Of a DNA stretch of 64,000 bases, positions 24,601 to 36,299 are shown piece after piece; positions within the stretch are counted from its first letter, which is position 1; every line of letters starts with the position of its first letter. Under the pieces are notes generated by a model. That model was given only the letters and a program-made list of their open reading frames with translations. It ran no database searches and was not told the DNA's origin. The stretch comes from Circinella umbellata (Eukaryota; Mucoromycota; Mucoromycetes; Mucorales; Lichtheimiaceae), in contig JAIWNF010000031.1 of NCBI GenBank assembly GCA_025093555.1, positions 556,277 to 620,276 of the forward strand, given 5' to 3'. A program made the translations under genes and the position numbers.

Positions 24601-25595
24601 AAAAATCAATTATAAATTAATAGATAGTTCATTTCATCAACCAAATCAAAGAAAAAACTTACAACAAGGATGAGCTTTGGATGGATCCAAACTAGTATCT
24701 ATTTCATTTCATTTCATTTTTTTTTTGTTTAGTCAAAACAAGAATGTTTTCAATCGGATCCCATTTATTTATTTCATTTTACTTTACCAAGAGCTGCCGT
24801 TCTTAAACCTCCAAAAGGTAAAAATACATCCAATTTTGGATCATAAGTCATCATTTCACCATCTAAAACAAGTGAGTGTGCTTTAAGATTATCAATAATA
24901 TGTCCAGATAATTTTCCAGGATCTGGTGTTTCACCATAATATTGAGTATAATCATTTGATTTTCTAAAAGAGATTATAATAATAATTAAATGATTTTAGA
25001 TCAATCCATTTTATATATAAATGAAAAGGATAGTCTTTTTATTTACCGTGTAAACCATTTGAATTTTTTAGTTGCTGCATCATAATGCATTTGCATACGA
25101 TCTCCATCCAATTTTTCTTCAATATAAAATTTTCCTTCATGAGATACATTAGATACATTTTTGGGTACATCTTTATGACCCAATTGTGGTTTGAATGGAT
25201 GGAATAATGTAATAGTCTAAAAGATAATTATGAGTAATGATAATATATATATTCTTACAAGTAAACTAAAAAAAAATCCCATACCGATTTATTAAGTTTG
25301 ACAAATGGATCTTGTAAGTCTTTACAGACTTTTTCAAGATTACTACATACAGCATACATTTCTCGTGCTTGTGGATGATATACTGAAAAAAGTGAAGCAT
25401 CTGAAATACCCACCTTTAAATCTACTCATTAATCCATTTATTAGAATTTATATCTTTTTATTATTGCGGTGTAAATCTAATTTACCTTTAAGAATGATAC
25501 GAATAAGCCATTTTTGTTCAAATGCAGTATATAAATTAATCACTTTTCTAAATACTCGAATATTCACTGCATTGGGTTTCTCATCTTGACTATAA

Positions 25596-25630
<35 letters not shown>

Positions 25631-26399
25631 TAAATAGTTGACAACACTAAATAATACTTACTCTTCAGGTGCTGATAATTCATCCAATAAAGCATTGACA
25701 TCATCAATAGTTTGTGTTGGTTTTTCAACAGTAGAACGATCTTGAATTTTATTGAATGCGACACCAGCAAAATCACCCGTTGCTTTCTAATTATGTTTAT
25801 AGAATGAGGGTTAAAAGAAACCCATACGCGTTCTGAATCATGTTTTGTTCTATCCTATGTTTCGTAAAAAATAAAATAAAAAAAAACTTACAGCATATTT
25901 GCTAGAAGAACTACCAGGTTGTCGAAACTTTAATAGATCTTGAGCATCGACCGAATTACGTCCAAGTCCTAATGCTTCAATATAAACCTTGGCTAATTTC
26001 ATTTCTTTGACATTATATTTTCTGTAATCCAACTACACATAAATTGATATGTTTTTTAATATATTTATACAAGAGCAGAAAAATTCAATTAATTTATTTT
26101 TATTTGTTGTGATTTGATTCATTTGAATTGGATCCATCAAGTTTTTTTTTTTTTTTTAAAAAAAAGAATTTTATTTTATTATTATTATTTACTTGTGGTA
26201 AAAGTAATCGCATGGCATTATAAAAGTCATAACCATAATGAGAACGATAATCATAAAGATATCTTTCAAAGTGTCTTTTTCGACCTGTTGTACTATTCGT
26301 TTCAGACATGCGTTCAATGAGAGTACAAAGTCCACTAAAAAGTGGTGAACCTTGATTATTATTATTATTATTATTATTGTTTTTATTGTGGTCACTCAT
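21697..26399 (-). CDS. LIG4: DNA ligase IV
   Basis: A gene of about 18 short exons on the minus strand, ATG at 26399 (an in-frame ATG at 26423 is possible) to TAA 21697-21699. The N-terminal helical domain reads SGLCTLIERMSET, MRLLLPQ and LAKVYIEALGLGRNSVDAQD. The adenylation domain has the ligase IV active site FYIEEKLDGDRMQMHYDA near 25105 with the nucleotidyl-accepting Lys of KLDG, then LVLDGEMMTYDP, FVVFDIVYCNGIPLL and QEGLVIKNPGS. The OB-fold part has WIKLKPEYI and AKYGSGKHRGGRLSQF. Two C-terminal BRCT regions follow (IAGLRxxxGLVVDGIISK; QIRFRGGQIVDRIESGVTHV) around the XRCC4/Lif1-binding linker. Lig4 seals breaks in non-homologous end joining in the nucleus. The Asn run at the N-terminus is low complexity. 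All key motifs are intact. Confidence 0.95.
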
Positions 26400-26528
26400 T
26401 TTTAGAGAGTATTTATTTTGCATAAAAAGAAGGGAGAAAGCGACTTAATTAGTCGGGCGGGAAGAGACAACAGTATTCGAAATCGACGTCGGAGATTGGT
26501 TCCTGGAGATTTGTGATAAAGGATAAAG

Positions 26529-26561
<33 letters not shown>

Positions 26562-26567
26562 CTGAAC

Positions 26568-27478
26568 ATGTCCAACGAAAACAACTCGAATGCTGTATCT
26601 TCGCGCAGTGGAAAACATTGTACGCTTGAACAATATGAAGTAATGTTACAAATTATTGAAATTCCCGGAAATTTCGATTGTCTTTGTGACATCCACGCAT
26701 CTAGCCTTCCCACCCATGTCAATAAAAAAAACTCGTAAAACAGAAATTTACGCACTTATGGCTCAAAAGGTGGGAGCCGGTTGGACCATAGCGAGCACTA
26801 AATCGCGTTTTGAAACATGGTTTAATAATTTCAAAAAGGTTTTTCATTTGAGTGGTGACGATGGTGCGGGATCTACTGGTTGGGGAATCACACCCTATGA
26901 TAAAAGAAAAGGTGTTCGAACTATTGCAGCCAAAAAAGAAAGCGCCTGTTATGGTTACATGCGGTTAAGAGCACTGTACCACGATAGAGAATATGCGACT
27001 CTACCATACTATGAGGAAATTGACGCTGCTTCTCCCTGTTTGTTTCAGCATGAACCATTCGTCAATGATCCAGCAGACAACTATCAAAGCAATTATTTTG
27101 GATCTGATGTGGGTGGCAGTGTTCAAGGAGCTGGAAGCCAAGGGGTACAAGCTTTCGAACATGAGTATAAGGATGAAATTCTTGCTTACAATGATGACGG
27201 TGGTGATGATGATTATGACGATGATGAGGAGGAGGATGTTGAAGAAGAAGCAGGAGATGAAGATGAGGAAGGTAAAGAAGACGAACATCAAGATGACGAA
27301 GGCCAAGGTGTAGATCGAATGCTAAAACGTCATGGTACCTTCACTACTGCTTATGGTGATCAAGGCATTAAACGGTTAAAGTTTGAGAAAGACCGTATAA
27401 AGTTTGGAAAGGAGATGCGTGCAACTTGCTCGCGAGAACCTTGAGCTTAAAATTGCAGGAAATTCCATGGAAAGTTGA
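26568..27478 (+). pseudogene. Myb/SANT-like DNA-binding protein gene with two frameshifts
   Basis: ATG at 26568 begins a Ser/Asn-rich leader and then HCTLEQYEVMLQIIE, the first helix of a Myb/SANT-like (Myb_DNA-bind_3) domain. An A8 run at 26723-26730 shifts the frame. Coding goes on one base later with YALMAQKVGAGWTIASTKSR, FETWFNNFKKVFHL, GWGITPYDKRKGV and YATLPYYEEIDAASPC, the usual order of this domain. An Asp/Glu tract and a coiled-coil (IKRLKFEKDRIKFGKEM) follow; a second frame change near 27421 would extend the coiled-coil as QLARENLELKIAG to TGA 27476-27478. Such genes are multicopy in fungi and plants and often accompany transposons. Two indels suggest decay, though the A8 one could be a read error. 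It is head-to-head with LIG4, 170 bases apart. Confidence 0.65.
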
Positions 27479-27572
27479 TCAGGTAACTGCTTTAATATTT
27501 TTTCGTCACTCGAACCAGTTGTTGTTTTACGTTTTGGACATATGTACCGATATAAGAATGATGTAGAAACAT

Positions 27573-27887
27573 CTACATATCAGATTTTGATTTTATAAAG
27601 TATCGTTTTATGAAAGTGAATTTTATCAATATATAATCTATACCAGTATATAATACCTGTGCACATGGATCACTGAAAACCCCTTTGTAATCGAGTTTAA
27701 TCTCTTTACAGCCTAGTTCGGAGCAACTGAGTGGTTTATCAATAAGTAAATGTGGCAACCATAAAAACACTCTTGAATAATGAAGTGGGTAGGATTTAAT
27801 TGATTCTATTCTCGTAGTGCAAAAACTGGCGCTATTGGTTCTACCCAAAAAAGTACCTCGACGATATTCGCTGGGATAATCATTCAA
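27573..27887 (-). pseudogene. Fragment of a Cys-containing transposon-associated protein (tentative)
   Basis: A 104-residue minus-strand frame contains SRVFLWLPHLLIDKPLSCSE, LGCKEIKLDYKGVFSDPC and AQVLYTGIDYIL. The pattern W-LP-LL...LSC...GC...DPCA recalls a zinc-binding segment common in large transposon-derived proteins of fungi (DUF6729-like); this is from memory of the pattern, not a search. No catalytic domain is present and the frame ends quickly, so I treat it as a relic. Confidence 0.35.
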
Positions 27888-28880
27888 TTAACAATACTTG
27901 AAAATTAATTTGCGAGCACTCCATTATTTCGTTCGTTGTATGAATTTAATTAATTTTCAATACTCTTCATAGTATTAGAAATGACTTTATTGTCCTTTTC
28001 CACCTCTTTTATCGGCCCATTGTTGGTTTCATGTCCGTCGCCTTTTTCTATTCCGCTACCAAGTCTTCTAATGAAAAATAACCATTGTCTATACAATAAG
28101 AATGGCATTAGAGAACAAATTATTATCATACGAGAAACATTTCAAACCTCTTCACTTTCTTGGTTTGATCCGTTATTTTTTACATTTTACTGTATTTGCT
28201 TAAAATAAGACTGAAGGATTTGTTACAATATCCTTTATGGTTATTTGGCCAGCTGGAAGGCGTTTACATTTTAATTTATTTTCACTACCGAACGGTCTAC
28301 AAGGACCGCATGTCTCTGGCGAAGACACATCGTCGTTATCCATATTATAACAAGAGGGAAAACCTGTGTTGTATAAAAAAAAAATTCAAACAAAGCAAAA
28401 AGGTAAATCCCATACGCTACTCCCACATAAGTCTAGGTCGCACATAGGCATTAAGTCATGATTTTATTGGCTGAAATTATCGCTTAACTTATAAAATGAT
28501 TGGCGCCAAGTACTTTATACACCGCCGAAAATTCAAGGTGTAATATTCCAAATTAAGGTTGAAAAGCGATGCGCTGAATATAGAATAAACAAGAAGCTTT
28601 AACGTATACCTAAAAGAGGATAGACATGCAGACTAAAATCCGATTAGCGGATCAGGTGACGAAAATAGGATGATAAAAAAAAAAGAGAAAGAAATAGAAA
28701 GAAAAAAAAAATGAGTATTCCTTAAATGGTATAGGCTTGGTTTCAGATTTGAGGTAAGAATGACTCCTTTTTCATGCCTTTTTGTCAATAGGCTGAGTAA
28801 AAAAAAAAAATTACTCTTCTTTCATTTTCTTTTTATTCTCTTACATAACAACAATAACAACAAAATAAATAAATAAATAA
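27888..28880. other. Intergenic; a small hairpin and the SAP gene promoter
   Basis: A 13-base inverted repeat (TTGAAAATTAATT at about 27899 and its complement at about 27948) forms a hairpin. The ORFs at 27981-28447 are weak. The last 80 bases, with CT-rich and ACAACAACAA sequence, precede the ATG at 28881. Confidence 0.55.
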
Positions 28881-30007
28881 ATGTATATGCAAATGTATCA
28901 ACAACCTCCTTCACAACAACAACAACTTCAATTCTCATTACAACAGGAACAACAAGAACAAGAACAAGAACAGCATCCTTTTGATTTATTATCATCATCA
29001 CCATTATCTAATGCTACTTTTGAATCATTTTTATTTGACAACACAAATAGTAGTATTAATAGCGATAATCCAAATGATATCAACAATTTAGAAACAAATA
29101 ATAATGATAATTGTAATAATAATGATGGTATATGGAACTTTGATGAATTTATACAATTTGATATTGAAGATCAAAATGGAATGCTTCAAGTACCTCCCTT
29201 ATCTTCTCCACCATCGAATAATGTAGCTCGAAGGCGAAGTTCATCTGTAAACACACCTTTTCCAAATGTAAGTTATTTTATTAATTCGTTTCTTTAGTAA
29301 CTAAGTCAAAAGAGAAACATAGATTTATAATGAAATTTTTTTTAAAGCCACCTTTATCAATATCACATTCCCCTGTATCATCTATTGAAGAAGCTTCATC
29401 ACCCCAGCATTTTGATTTCTTTATGGATTTGGATAATCTCGTCATACCCTCTTCACAATCAAACATTAATAATTATTATAATCAACCTCAGCAACAACAA
29501 CAACTGCCTCAGCAACAACTGCCTCAGCAACAGCCTATGCAACAACCTCAACAACAAGACCTATCACAGTTACCAACCAATGTACCTACTATTCCAAAAC
29601 CATATCAACAAGAAAAACAACAAGATTTTCAAGAAATTACTAAAAATCGACGAAGGTCTACATCTTTACCACCCACATTTCATAATGATCAGTTCAGAAA
29701 ACAAGTTGTATTTGCTCCTATACAAGTAGCAGCTGATTCAAGACCTCCTCCGCCTCATATGTTAATGAAACCAAGTACACCTGTACAAATTCAACGCTTA
29801 CATCGACATCGAATACAACCTACCAATCCTGAACAATTAAGAGCCACAATGGACAAACAATTACAACGCATGAATTTTAATGATGTAACAGTGGCTGAGC
29901 TTAAACATTTTTTAAGGCATTATGGTCACTCAACGACAGGAAGAAAAGTAGAGTTGATAGAAAGATTACAAGAACAACAACGTCGTGTGGAACAACATCA
30001 TTCATAA
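28881..30007 (+). CDS. SAP-domain protein with Gln-rich regions (putative nuclear regulator)
   Basis: Two exons (28881-29267 and 29348-30007), GTAAGT to AAAG, in phase 0, give 348 residues. The N-terminal half is Gln, Ser and Asn-rich with acidic stretches (DGIWNFDEFIQFDIEDQNG) resembling activation domains. The middle has Gln/Pro repeats and two basic RRRS clusters (ARRRSSS, NRRRSTSLPP) that fit phosphorylation sites. Residues ~305-340 form a SAP motif: FNDVTVAELKHFLRHYGHST then TGRKVELIERLQEQ, a helix-extended loop-helix that binds AT-rich DNA in chromatin and RNA-processing factors. I infer a nuclear DNA-binding regulator; the specific role is unknown. Confidence 0.8.
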
Positions 30008-31189
30008 TACGTACAAATGATGAAAAAAAAATTATTAAAAGTAATAACAATAAAGCTTGTTCATTTATTTATTTTTACAATATATATATATACACTGAGA
30101 ACCGTAGATTTTTATGGCTTTTGAAGTAAAAACAAAATATGCCACCTTAATGATATTTATTTTTTAACTTCAAAACAATTAGTATTAGGTTTTATTATAA
30201 TAATATTGAATGATCTGTTTGTTTAGAACGATTGGCACAAATGTATAAAATTTCAGTAAGTATGGCCTTACGTGTCTCTCCAGTCAAGAGTTTGTGATGT
30301 TTCAAAATTCTCCCTTTCAAAAAGGCAGAACATCATTAGTTTTTTATATCCACAACTTTCGATTTTTCTCATCATCAGTTTTTGATTTATGCATAGTACA
30401 GGCGGCTTATCACTTATTAACTCTCTTTTAACTCTCCATCTAAGATTCATGATGTCAAGCAGAATATTGTTGAATTTGACAAAGGCGCAGTTGTTGTACT
30501 TACCTTTTGATATCGATGTTGAAATATCTGGCACACTACCCTCTACATTACTAATTACTATTATCAGTATACTTCATATGTAGCTGTTCTGATATGATTA
30601 AGTATGGAAAAATGATTTTGCCACTTTGACGTTCATGACGACACAGGTGTTTTTCTCCAAAAGTTCCAGATATTGGACTAACTTAACATTTCCCAAAGTA
30701 CTAAACTATGAACAATCGAGTACATTTTTTTTTCCAATCTTCCATAAACCATGTGATCATTGACCGCTTACCCGTCATTTGAACCCCCCCCCCAAAAAAA
30801 ACAGCCTTTTTCTTCATTATTTCATTCTTCTTTCACCTACGTATCATAATCCTGGCCAAAGCCAAAAAACTCTTTTTACGTCGACTTTATAAAATGTAAA
30901 ATTATTAGCTACGTATTTATTGATATAACTGTTAATAAGGATATGGGCTATCATATAAAAAATTATGAGAGAAGCACTTCCTATGATATTCTCGTACGTA
31001 GATAAAAAAAAAAGTAAAGAAAAGAGAAAGGTTGGGTGTGGAAGCGTCAAAGTACAAGATTGAATAATACACCATATTACGTACACATGAGAAAACTTAT
31101 AATGTAAAAGAAACCCAATACACAATCAAATTTTACATAGTATTCACCGCCACATCAACCTGACCGGATTGATAATATGAAAGCACCAA
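30008..31189. other. Intergenic with a diverged repeat copy
   Basis: AT-rich, with C10 at about 30785-30794 and several TACGTA sites. Contains one member of a repeat pair (30270-30560). No credible gene. Confidence 0.6.
30270..30560 (-). repeat. Diverged repeat, partner of 34800-35045
   Basis: Read on the minus strand it aligns with the plus strand at 34800-35045: shared stretches include ATATTTCA..ATCGAT, AAAAGGTA.GTACAACAAC, TTTTATCAAATTCA-like and AAAGGGAGAATT. The minus frame (30268-30534) is open for 88 residues, the partner for 72, so both may descend from one exon of a repeated gene that I do not recognise. Confidence 0.5.
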
Positions 31190-32470
31190 CAAGAGAAAAA
31201 AAAAGTCTTTAACTACCAAGCCATGGAGATCTCAAGAAATTTAGTAATAAATGCATGTTTAAAACGTTAAAAAATATAATAAAATTTTTAGGAAGTTGAA
31301 ATTTGGTACACCACAAACCCAAAGTAACCCATCTTGGCCTCAATGGAGCGAATCCTTGATAATCTTGAAGGTTATTATTTATACGTATCCTGATGCCACG
31401 TCTGAGATCTCTTTTGTTTTCTGCCTCTCTCTTTTTGTTTCTGGGTTCTGAGCACTCTATCTCACGCCCCAATTATTTGTCGAATAACTACAAATAATTG
31501 GCCATTTGGCTTGTAGCAAACTACATTGTTTTACCAGTATTATCTTGTCCGATACATTTTATATTATCTATTGAAAAATATTTTTTTGAATAGCACAATG
31601 TTCACAACTTAAAGCGTGGTATATTTATTCTTTATGAAAAACTTTTTTTGCATTCAGATCTAACCAGACCTGTTTAGTTATCGATAATTTATTTTGATCT
31701 TTGAATACAATTTTTTTTATTGTTATTGAATTTTTCTAACAAACTATTATCTTTGACCAATGTTTCAGTGCCAAAAATGGACACCTCATTTGAATGACTA
31801 AATGTTTCAATAGGGATTGGCGTCAATTAAATCAATGACTTCTTCGCTTCTTGTAGTTAATGACGCAAAGTCAATAGAAATCAAACAAACATCGTGATCA
31901 ACAGATTGTAGATATACTAGTAAGTCTTGCTTGTTGCCGTCAACACCTCTTTCACAACGTCAAATTATCCTGTAAGCCACGAGATGTAAACCTTTGGTCC
32001 CGGAAAATTTTCCTAGTTTGCTTAAATAATCCCCTTTATGCAACACTGGGAGCTTGCCAGATTCTTTTTGAAGAGGACCAGCTGCACGGACAAACAAAAA
32101 CTCTGCTTGCAAAATAGCGTTCTTTCATATTTGCTGCCATTGATTTCAAAAGTCTTGTTTTGGGAGTGGCATCTTCACCTGTGGGTGACTTTCTGGCATA
32201 ACCAATGATTTTATATCCAATTTTTCAAGATATCTTAGCACTTCGCCAAGTCAGTGCAGATAGAATTAATAAGAACATCTATAATCGAATACGTTAGAAA
32301 CCATTTTAATGGAACCATTTTGAATGTGTTTGTATACTGACTTACCATATTAAATGTCTTTCATAATATAATGTTCTCTGCTGATATTTTTTCTTTTCAA
32401 CTAAAACCCCAATTTCTGATAAGGACACCAACTTGCAAATGAGTGAGCTGATTTTTCACGGAAGAGTGTA
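31190..32470. mobile_element. Degenerate third copy of the arm end (N-domain ORF relic plus recombinase relic)
   Basis: 31214-31450 (+) matches the stand-alone N-domain ORF of arm B (ATGGA.ATCTCAAGAAATTTAG, then CAACACAAACCCAAA-like and GATCCTGATG..), but it has an internal deletion and stops. The shared 3' flank continues through CTCACGCCCC and GGCTTGTAGCAAACTACAT. From about 31740 to 32470 the minus strand carries the recombinase C-terminal and middle parts with many stops. Order and orientation equal arm B 62453-63750, so this is an old copy of the same unit. Confidence 0.7.
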
Positions 32471-32499
32471 GTAACTCTTCCATCCACCATCCATCTTGA

Positions 32500-32830
32500 A
32501 TGTGCAGTTTTCTATGGCAATCGTACCGAAGAAAACGTGAAAACGTACAAAATAAAATCGAAGATTTTGAAGATACTGAGATATGTTGGAATACAAGAGA
32601 GGAAGAACCAATTTTGTTTAAGAAGTAGAGAATAAAAGGTGATTTTTTGAGCCACAAGTTGTATTTGGATGAAACTCCTAAGGAAGAAGTAGTGAATAAG
32701 AGAAAAAGAGTATAATTAGTAACTGAGGCACAAATAAAGCCATTTATGAACGAGGTCTTTTGTTCCTCTCACCCAAACAATGAAGCCAGTTATGGCAAGA
32801 GAGTTGTTTCCACCTGGGAAATCTAGGAAA
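32500..32830 (+). pseudogene. Recombinase-family fragment (N-domain and start of exon 2)
   Basis: The plus strand encodes EENVKTYK-like, KIEDFEDTEICWNTREEEPI-like wording (split by indels) and then TEAQIKPFMNEVFCS, the N-domain and exon 2 start of the recombinase family. It abuts the minus-strand relic at 32470, so the two are joined head to tail in opposite sense. Multiple lesions. Confidence 0.65.
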
Positions 32831-32999
32831 CAATCGAGGATTGATGAAAGATTGATGGAAATGAGCGTGGATAATGTGTCTTGGGCTGTCTCCAGCTACT
32901 GGTATCCTTCATCCAATGCAGGGTTTCCGCCAGGTCGGAAAGTCGGCAGCTGGCTCTTACAGAAGGGATTGCGATCTGTAATCCCCTTTACCATCAGAT

Positions 33000-33605
33000 A
33001 TATTGGTTGAAACCTTCCGCCAGTGAGCCCAAAAGTCTTGTTTTGCGAGTAGTACCTCCACCTGTTGGCGACTTTCGAGCATATCCAGTAATTTTATATC
33101 CATGTTTTTTTTTGGTATTTCACCAAGTCAGTGTAGATATAATCGAAAAGATCATCTATAATTGAGTATGTTAGAGACCATTTTAATTGAAACCATTTTA
33201 ATGTGTTTGTATATTGACTTACAATAATAAATCTCTTTCAAAATGTAAAATTCTCTGGTGATTCTTTGAGCGTTTTTTTTCTTTGCAAGTGAAAAATCCA
33301 GTCTTTTGATTACGACACCAACTTGCAAATGAGTGAACTGATTTTTCGAGGAAAACAGTAGTATAGTTCTTCTTACTATACATGGTTTAATTCGTTGCTT
33401 GGCTGAGATGAACAAAATACTTCGCACATGAATTGCTTAACTTGCGCCTTAGTTCATAACTAAAATAGGTTCTTGCTCTCTACCATTTCAACATATTTCA
33501 CTATCTTCAAAATCTTGGATTTTTTTTCTGTAAGTTTTCACGTTTTCCTCAGTAAAATCGACATAAAAGAAGGCACAAATGGCTTGGTTTTTGGATAGCA
33601 TTTTT
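33000..33605 (-). pseudogene. Recombinase-family pseudogene with deletion
   Basis: Starts at an ATG near 33605 (MLSKNQAICAFFYVDFTEEN in minus sense). A stop interrupts EICWN and the region between the N-domain and exon 2 (ILVMN-, then AQVKQFMCEVF) is deleted. The HTH part (WCRNQKT-like) and intron 2 are recognisable, then the copy ends inside exon 3 near the YARKS region (GYARKSPTGG-like). Its upstream side carries a 15-bp GATGGATGGATACAA array and the conserved GCTGGAGAC block. Confidence 0.65.
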
Positions 33606-33779
33606 GGATAATAAATGGATGTAAGATTTGATAAAGACTGATGTAAAATTTGTAAGATACATGTAAGATTGATATAATATGGATATTAGAAAAATGGAAA
33701 ATATATGTAAATTGATAAGACTGATAAAAAGTTAATGTAAGTTAAGGTAAGATTGATGAGTAAGATTAGGTGTGTAAGA

Positions 33780-33930
33780 TTCTGTAAGATGGATGGATAC
33801 AAGATGGATGGATACAAGATGGATGGATACAAGATGGATGGGATGAATATAAGATGGAGGGACAGTGGATACAAGATGGATGAAATGTGGATGAAAGATG
33901 GATGAAAGGTGGATGAAAGATAGTAGCAAA
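33780..33930 (+). repeat. GATGGATACAA tandem array
   Basis: A 15-base unit (GATGGATGGATACAA) repeats exactly at 33788, 33803 and 33818 and then degenerates into GATGAAAGATGGATGAAAG-like units. Similar arrays lie upstream of other recombinase copies (36840-36960, 46430-46900). Confidence 0.85.
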
Positions 33931-34029
33931 AAAACCGGAAAAGATTTCATTATCCAATCAAAATGACCCTCTAAATTGTTTTTATTGGCTGGAGACAGTC
34001 TGGAACACATCAATCTCGCATCTTTCATC

Positions 34030-34470
34030 TTTTATCGAATACGTTAAAGACCATTTTAGTTGGAACCATTTTGAATGTGTTTGTATATTGGCTTACCATA
34101 ATAAATTTCTTTCATAATATATATTTCTCTTGCTTACATTTTTTCTTTCCAAGTAGGAAATCAAGTTTTTGGTTACGTTTTCATTATTTCAGATACTTTT
34201 CCGGTTGAAACGACACTTCTTGACATAAATGGCTTCGTTCTTTCTTGGCTTTCTGTTTTTTTTTCTTGAATTTTTTTTTCTTTAGGAGTTTCATTAACAT
34301 ACAGCCCCATAAGTCCAACCGAATCGCTCTCTCATTCATTTTCTTTCATGACCAGAAGAGGCCCCTTGCTCTCTTGCATTCCAACACATTGTCAGAGTCT
34401 TCACATTCTTGGATTTCTTTTTTTTTGTTAAGTTTTCATATTTTCTTCAGTCCAATCGATATAAAAGAAA
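34030..34470 (-). pseudogene. Recombinase-family pseudogene fragment
   Basis: Minus-strand intron 2/exon 2 sequence (34030-34240) and N-domain sequence (about 34320-34470, EENMKT-like, KNVKTLTMCWNARE-like) with several frameshifts. Its 5' flank (34475-34715) is a second conserved upstream type shared with the copy at 47970-49030. Confidence 0.55.
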
Positions 34471-34474
34471 AAAA

Positions 34475-34715
34475 AAAGATCAATATCTTTTATGTCCAGG
34501 CACATTATCTTTTGTTAAAAATTGAAATATCAACTTTAAAACTTGGATAAAAATTAAGTGATTCAATTAAAATGGAATAAAAGAAGAGTTGATAAGGTGG
34601 GTATTTGTCAATGAAATATCTTTTATATGCATAATATCACTTGACTTTACTCAATTTTTGGGGTTGAAATTTGAAGAGGAAGATTGCCACTATAAGTAAG
34701 TCTAGTATCTGAACT
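34475..34715 (-). repeat. Type-2 upstream block of the recombinase family
   Basis: Matches 49045-49245 closely: AAAAAGATCAATATCTT, AATTGAAATATCAACT, TATATGCATAATATCACTTG and GAGGAAGATTGCCA occur in both in the same order. Both lie directly upstream of a minus-strand recombinase relic, so this is promoter or element-end sequence of one subfamily. Confidence 0.7.
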
Positions 34716-34799
34716 TTTTATTTCTTTGTCTAAAAAAAACACTCTTATATATTAAAGGTATCGACAAATCCGATATCCCTGTATCATTAAAGTTAGAGT

Positions 34800-35045
34800 G
34801 ACTTATTATTCTTTCCATACCAAGTCATATGAGAACAGCTATGATAGTAATAAGAGCAGAAATATTTCAGAATCGATTATCCAAAAGGTACAACAACAAC
34901 TGCACATTTTTATCAAATTCATGATCAATACCTTAACTACGCATGAATCAAAACCGATGGCGAAAAACATCGAAAATCGTAGCTATAAACTGATGCCTCT
35001 TAAAAGGGAGAATTGAAACACCACAGAACCCCTCAGGCATATCTA
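34800..35045 (+). repeat. Diverged repeat, partner of 30270-30560
   Basis: Opposite-strand relative of the copy described at 30270-30560. A 72-residue frame (34798-35016) is open but has no recognisable domain. Confidence 0.5.
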
Positions 35046-35199
35046 CGTACCGAAATTATATATTCATTTTATTGAGGTCAATTTGATTTAACTTATTGTG
35101 ACATTTTTTTTTTATTTGAAGGGAGAAAAACTGATCTTCTAGGTCGTTCTCAGTATATATTTAGCCATAAAAAATATACATTATTATATATTATTATTA

Positions 35200-36190
35200 A
35201 ACAAAATAGGGTGGTCATGTGTATTTTAGTGTAAGTTTGTAGAAAGCATGGGGTGCTAAATTACGATGAAAATGATATTGTCATTATAATAGAATCAACT
35301 TTACGCATTGATATACCATTAACTTGGACAGGTCGTACAGCTACCCCGATTGATTTTTAGAAGCTATGAATTATGTAATACAGACAAATTTTGTTGAGGT
35401 GTAATTTGATCGACCAAACTAGTAACACGTTTACTGCAACAGACAAGGAACAATATGTTGGTAACACTTTAAATCCATATTACAATTTGAAGCAACACCA
35501 TGACTACTAGCATAACCTGTACTATCTGTCCTATTAGCTGTTATAAGCTTTAATTTGGTTATAATTATTACCAATACCAAGAAAACGAAATAAGAGAGTG
35601 AAAAGAGGATATATATACCTAATAATCACGAACATTAAGAATTGGATAACCAATAAATTGACCTGATTCATGATATCTAATCTGGCCACCTCGCATTGTC
35701 TAAAAAGAAAGTGTATTATCTTTATAGCTAATATATATGTATCAAAATAATAAACCGTTCTTATTTTATTTTACCTCGTAATAGTCAGCACCTAATCTAA
35801 GTCAGTTCGTCTACGGATACATTGGCCAACGATATGAGTAGAAGTAGGTGGATGTTGTAAAAATATAATAATATCTTCTGGATCTTCTTCTTTATAATCT
35901 TTTTGTTCTTGCTGTTTTTGTTTATGAACGGCGGCATCACGACGATTAACTAAATCAGTTTGTATCTGTAAACAGGCCTCATACGGGACTGTTTTTAAAC
36001 AAGATCAATATCACCAATAGACTGTTCTGGATATAATGGACTAAGCAGTACTTGCTATACAATTATCACTCGTGTTACCATAGTAACGTAATCGTTGTTG
36101 TTGTTAATAACGTCAAAGAAATGAATTAACAATTGGTTGCCAATGTCGATTTTGTTTATTGAATAATGCCGGTATTGGCTATTTAAGTAT
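35200..36190 (-). pseudogene. Broken unidentified multi-exon gene
   Basis: Minus-strand coding segments follow one another in different frames: YEACLQIQTDLVNRRDAAVH, KQKQQEQKDYKEEDPEDIII and FLQHPPTSTHIVGQCIRRRT, then after a frame change RLGADYYE, an intron, and TMRGGQIRYHESGQFIGYPI followed by LNVRDY. The conserved look (GGQIRYHESGQFIGYP) suggests descent from a real gene, but stops and at least two frame changes break it. A further piece, KLKLITANRTDSTGYASSHG, lies at about 35470-35580. I do not recognise the parent protein. It may be a duplicated host gene fragment caught in the repeat region. Confidence 0.55.
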
Positions 36191-36299
36191 CATTGCCAAA
36201 GTTGAAAAAAAAGCCAGGTGAATACGGCAGAAATATCCTCATGTTTTTTTGGGGGGAGCGCTGACTTCTATGAAAAATCAAAATGGGTGATCGAACTTT

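Noticed and set aside
29385..29729. 114-residue Asn/Leu-rich plus-strand ORF
   Set aside because: It is an out-of-frame shadow of the SAP-protein gene.
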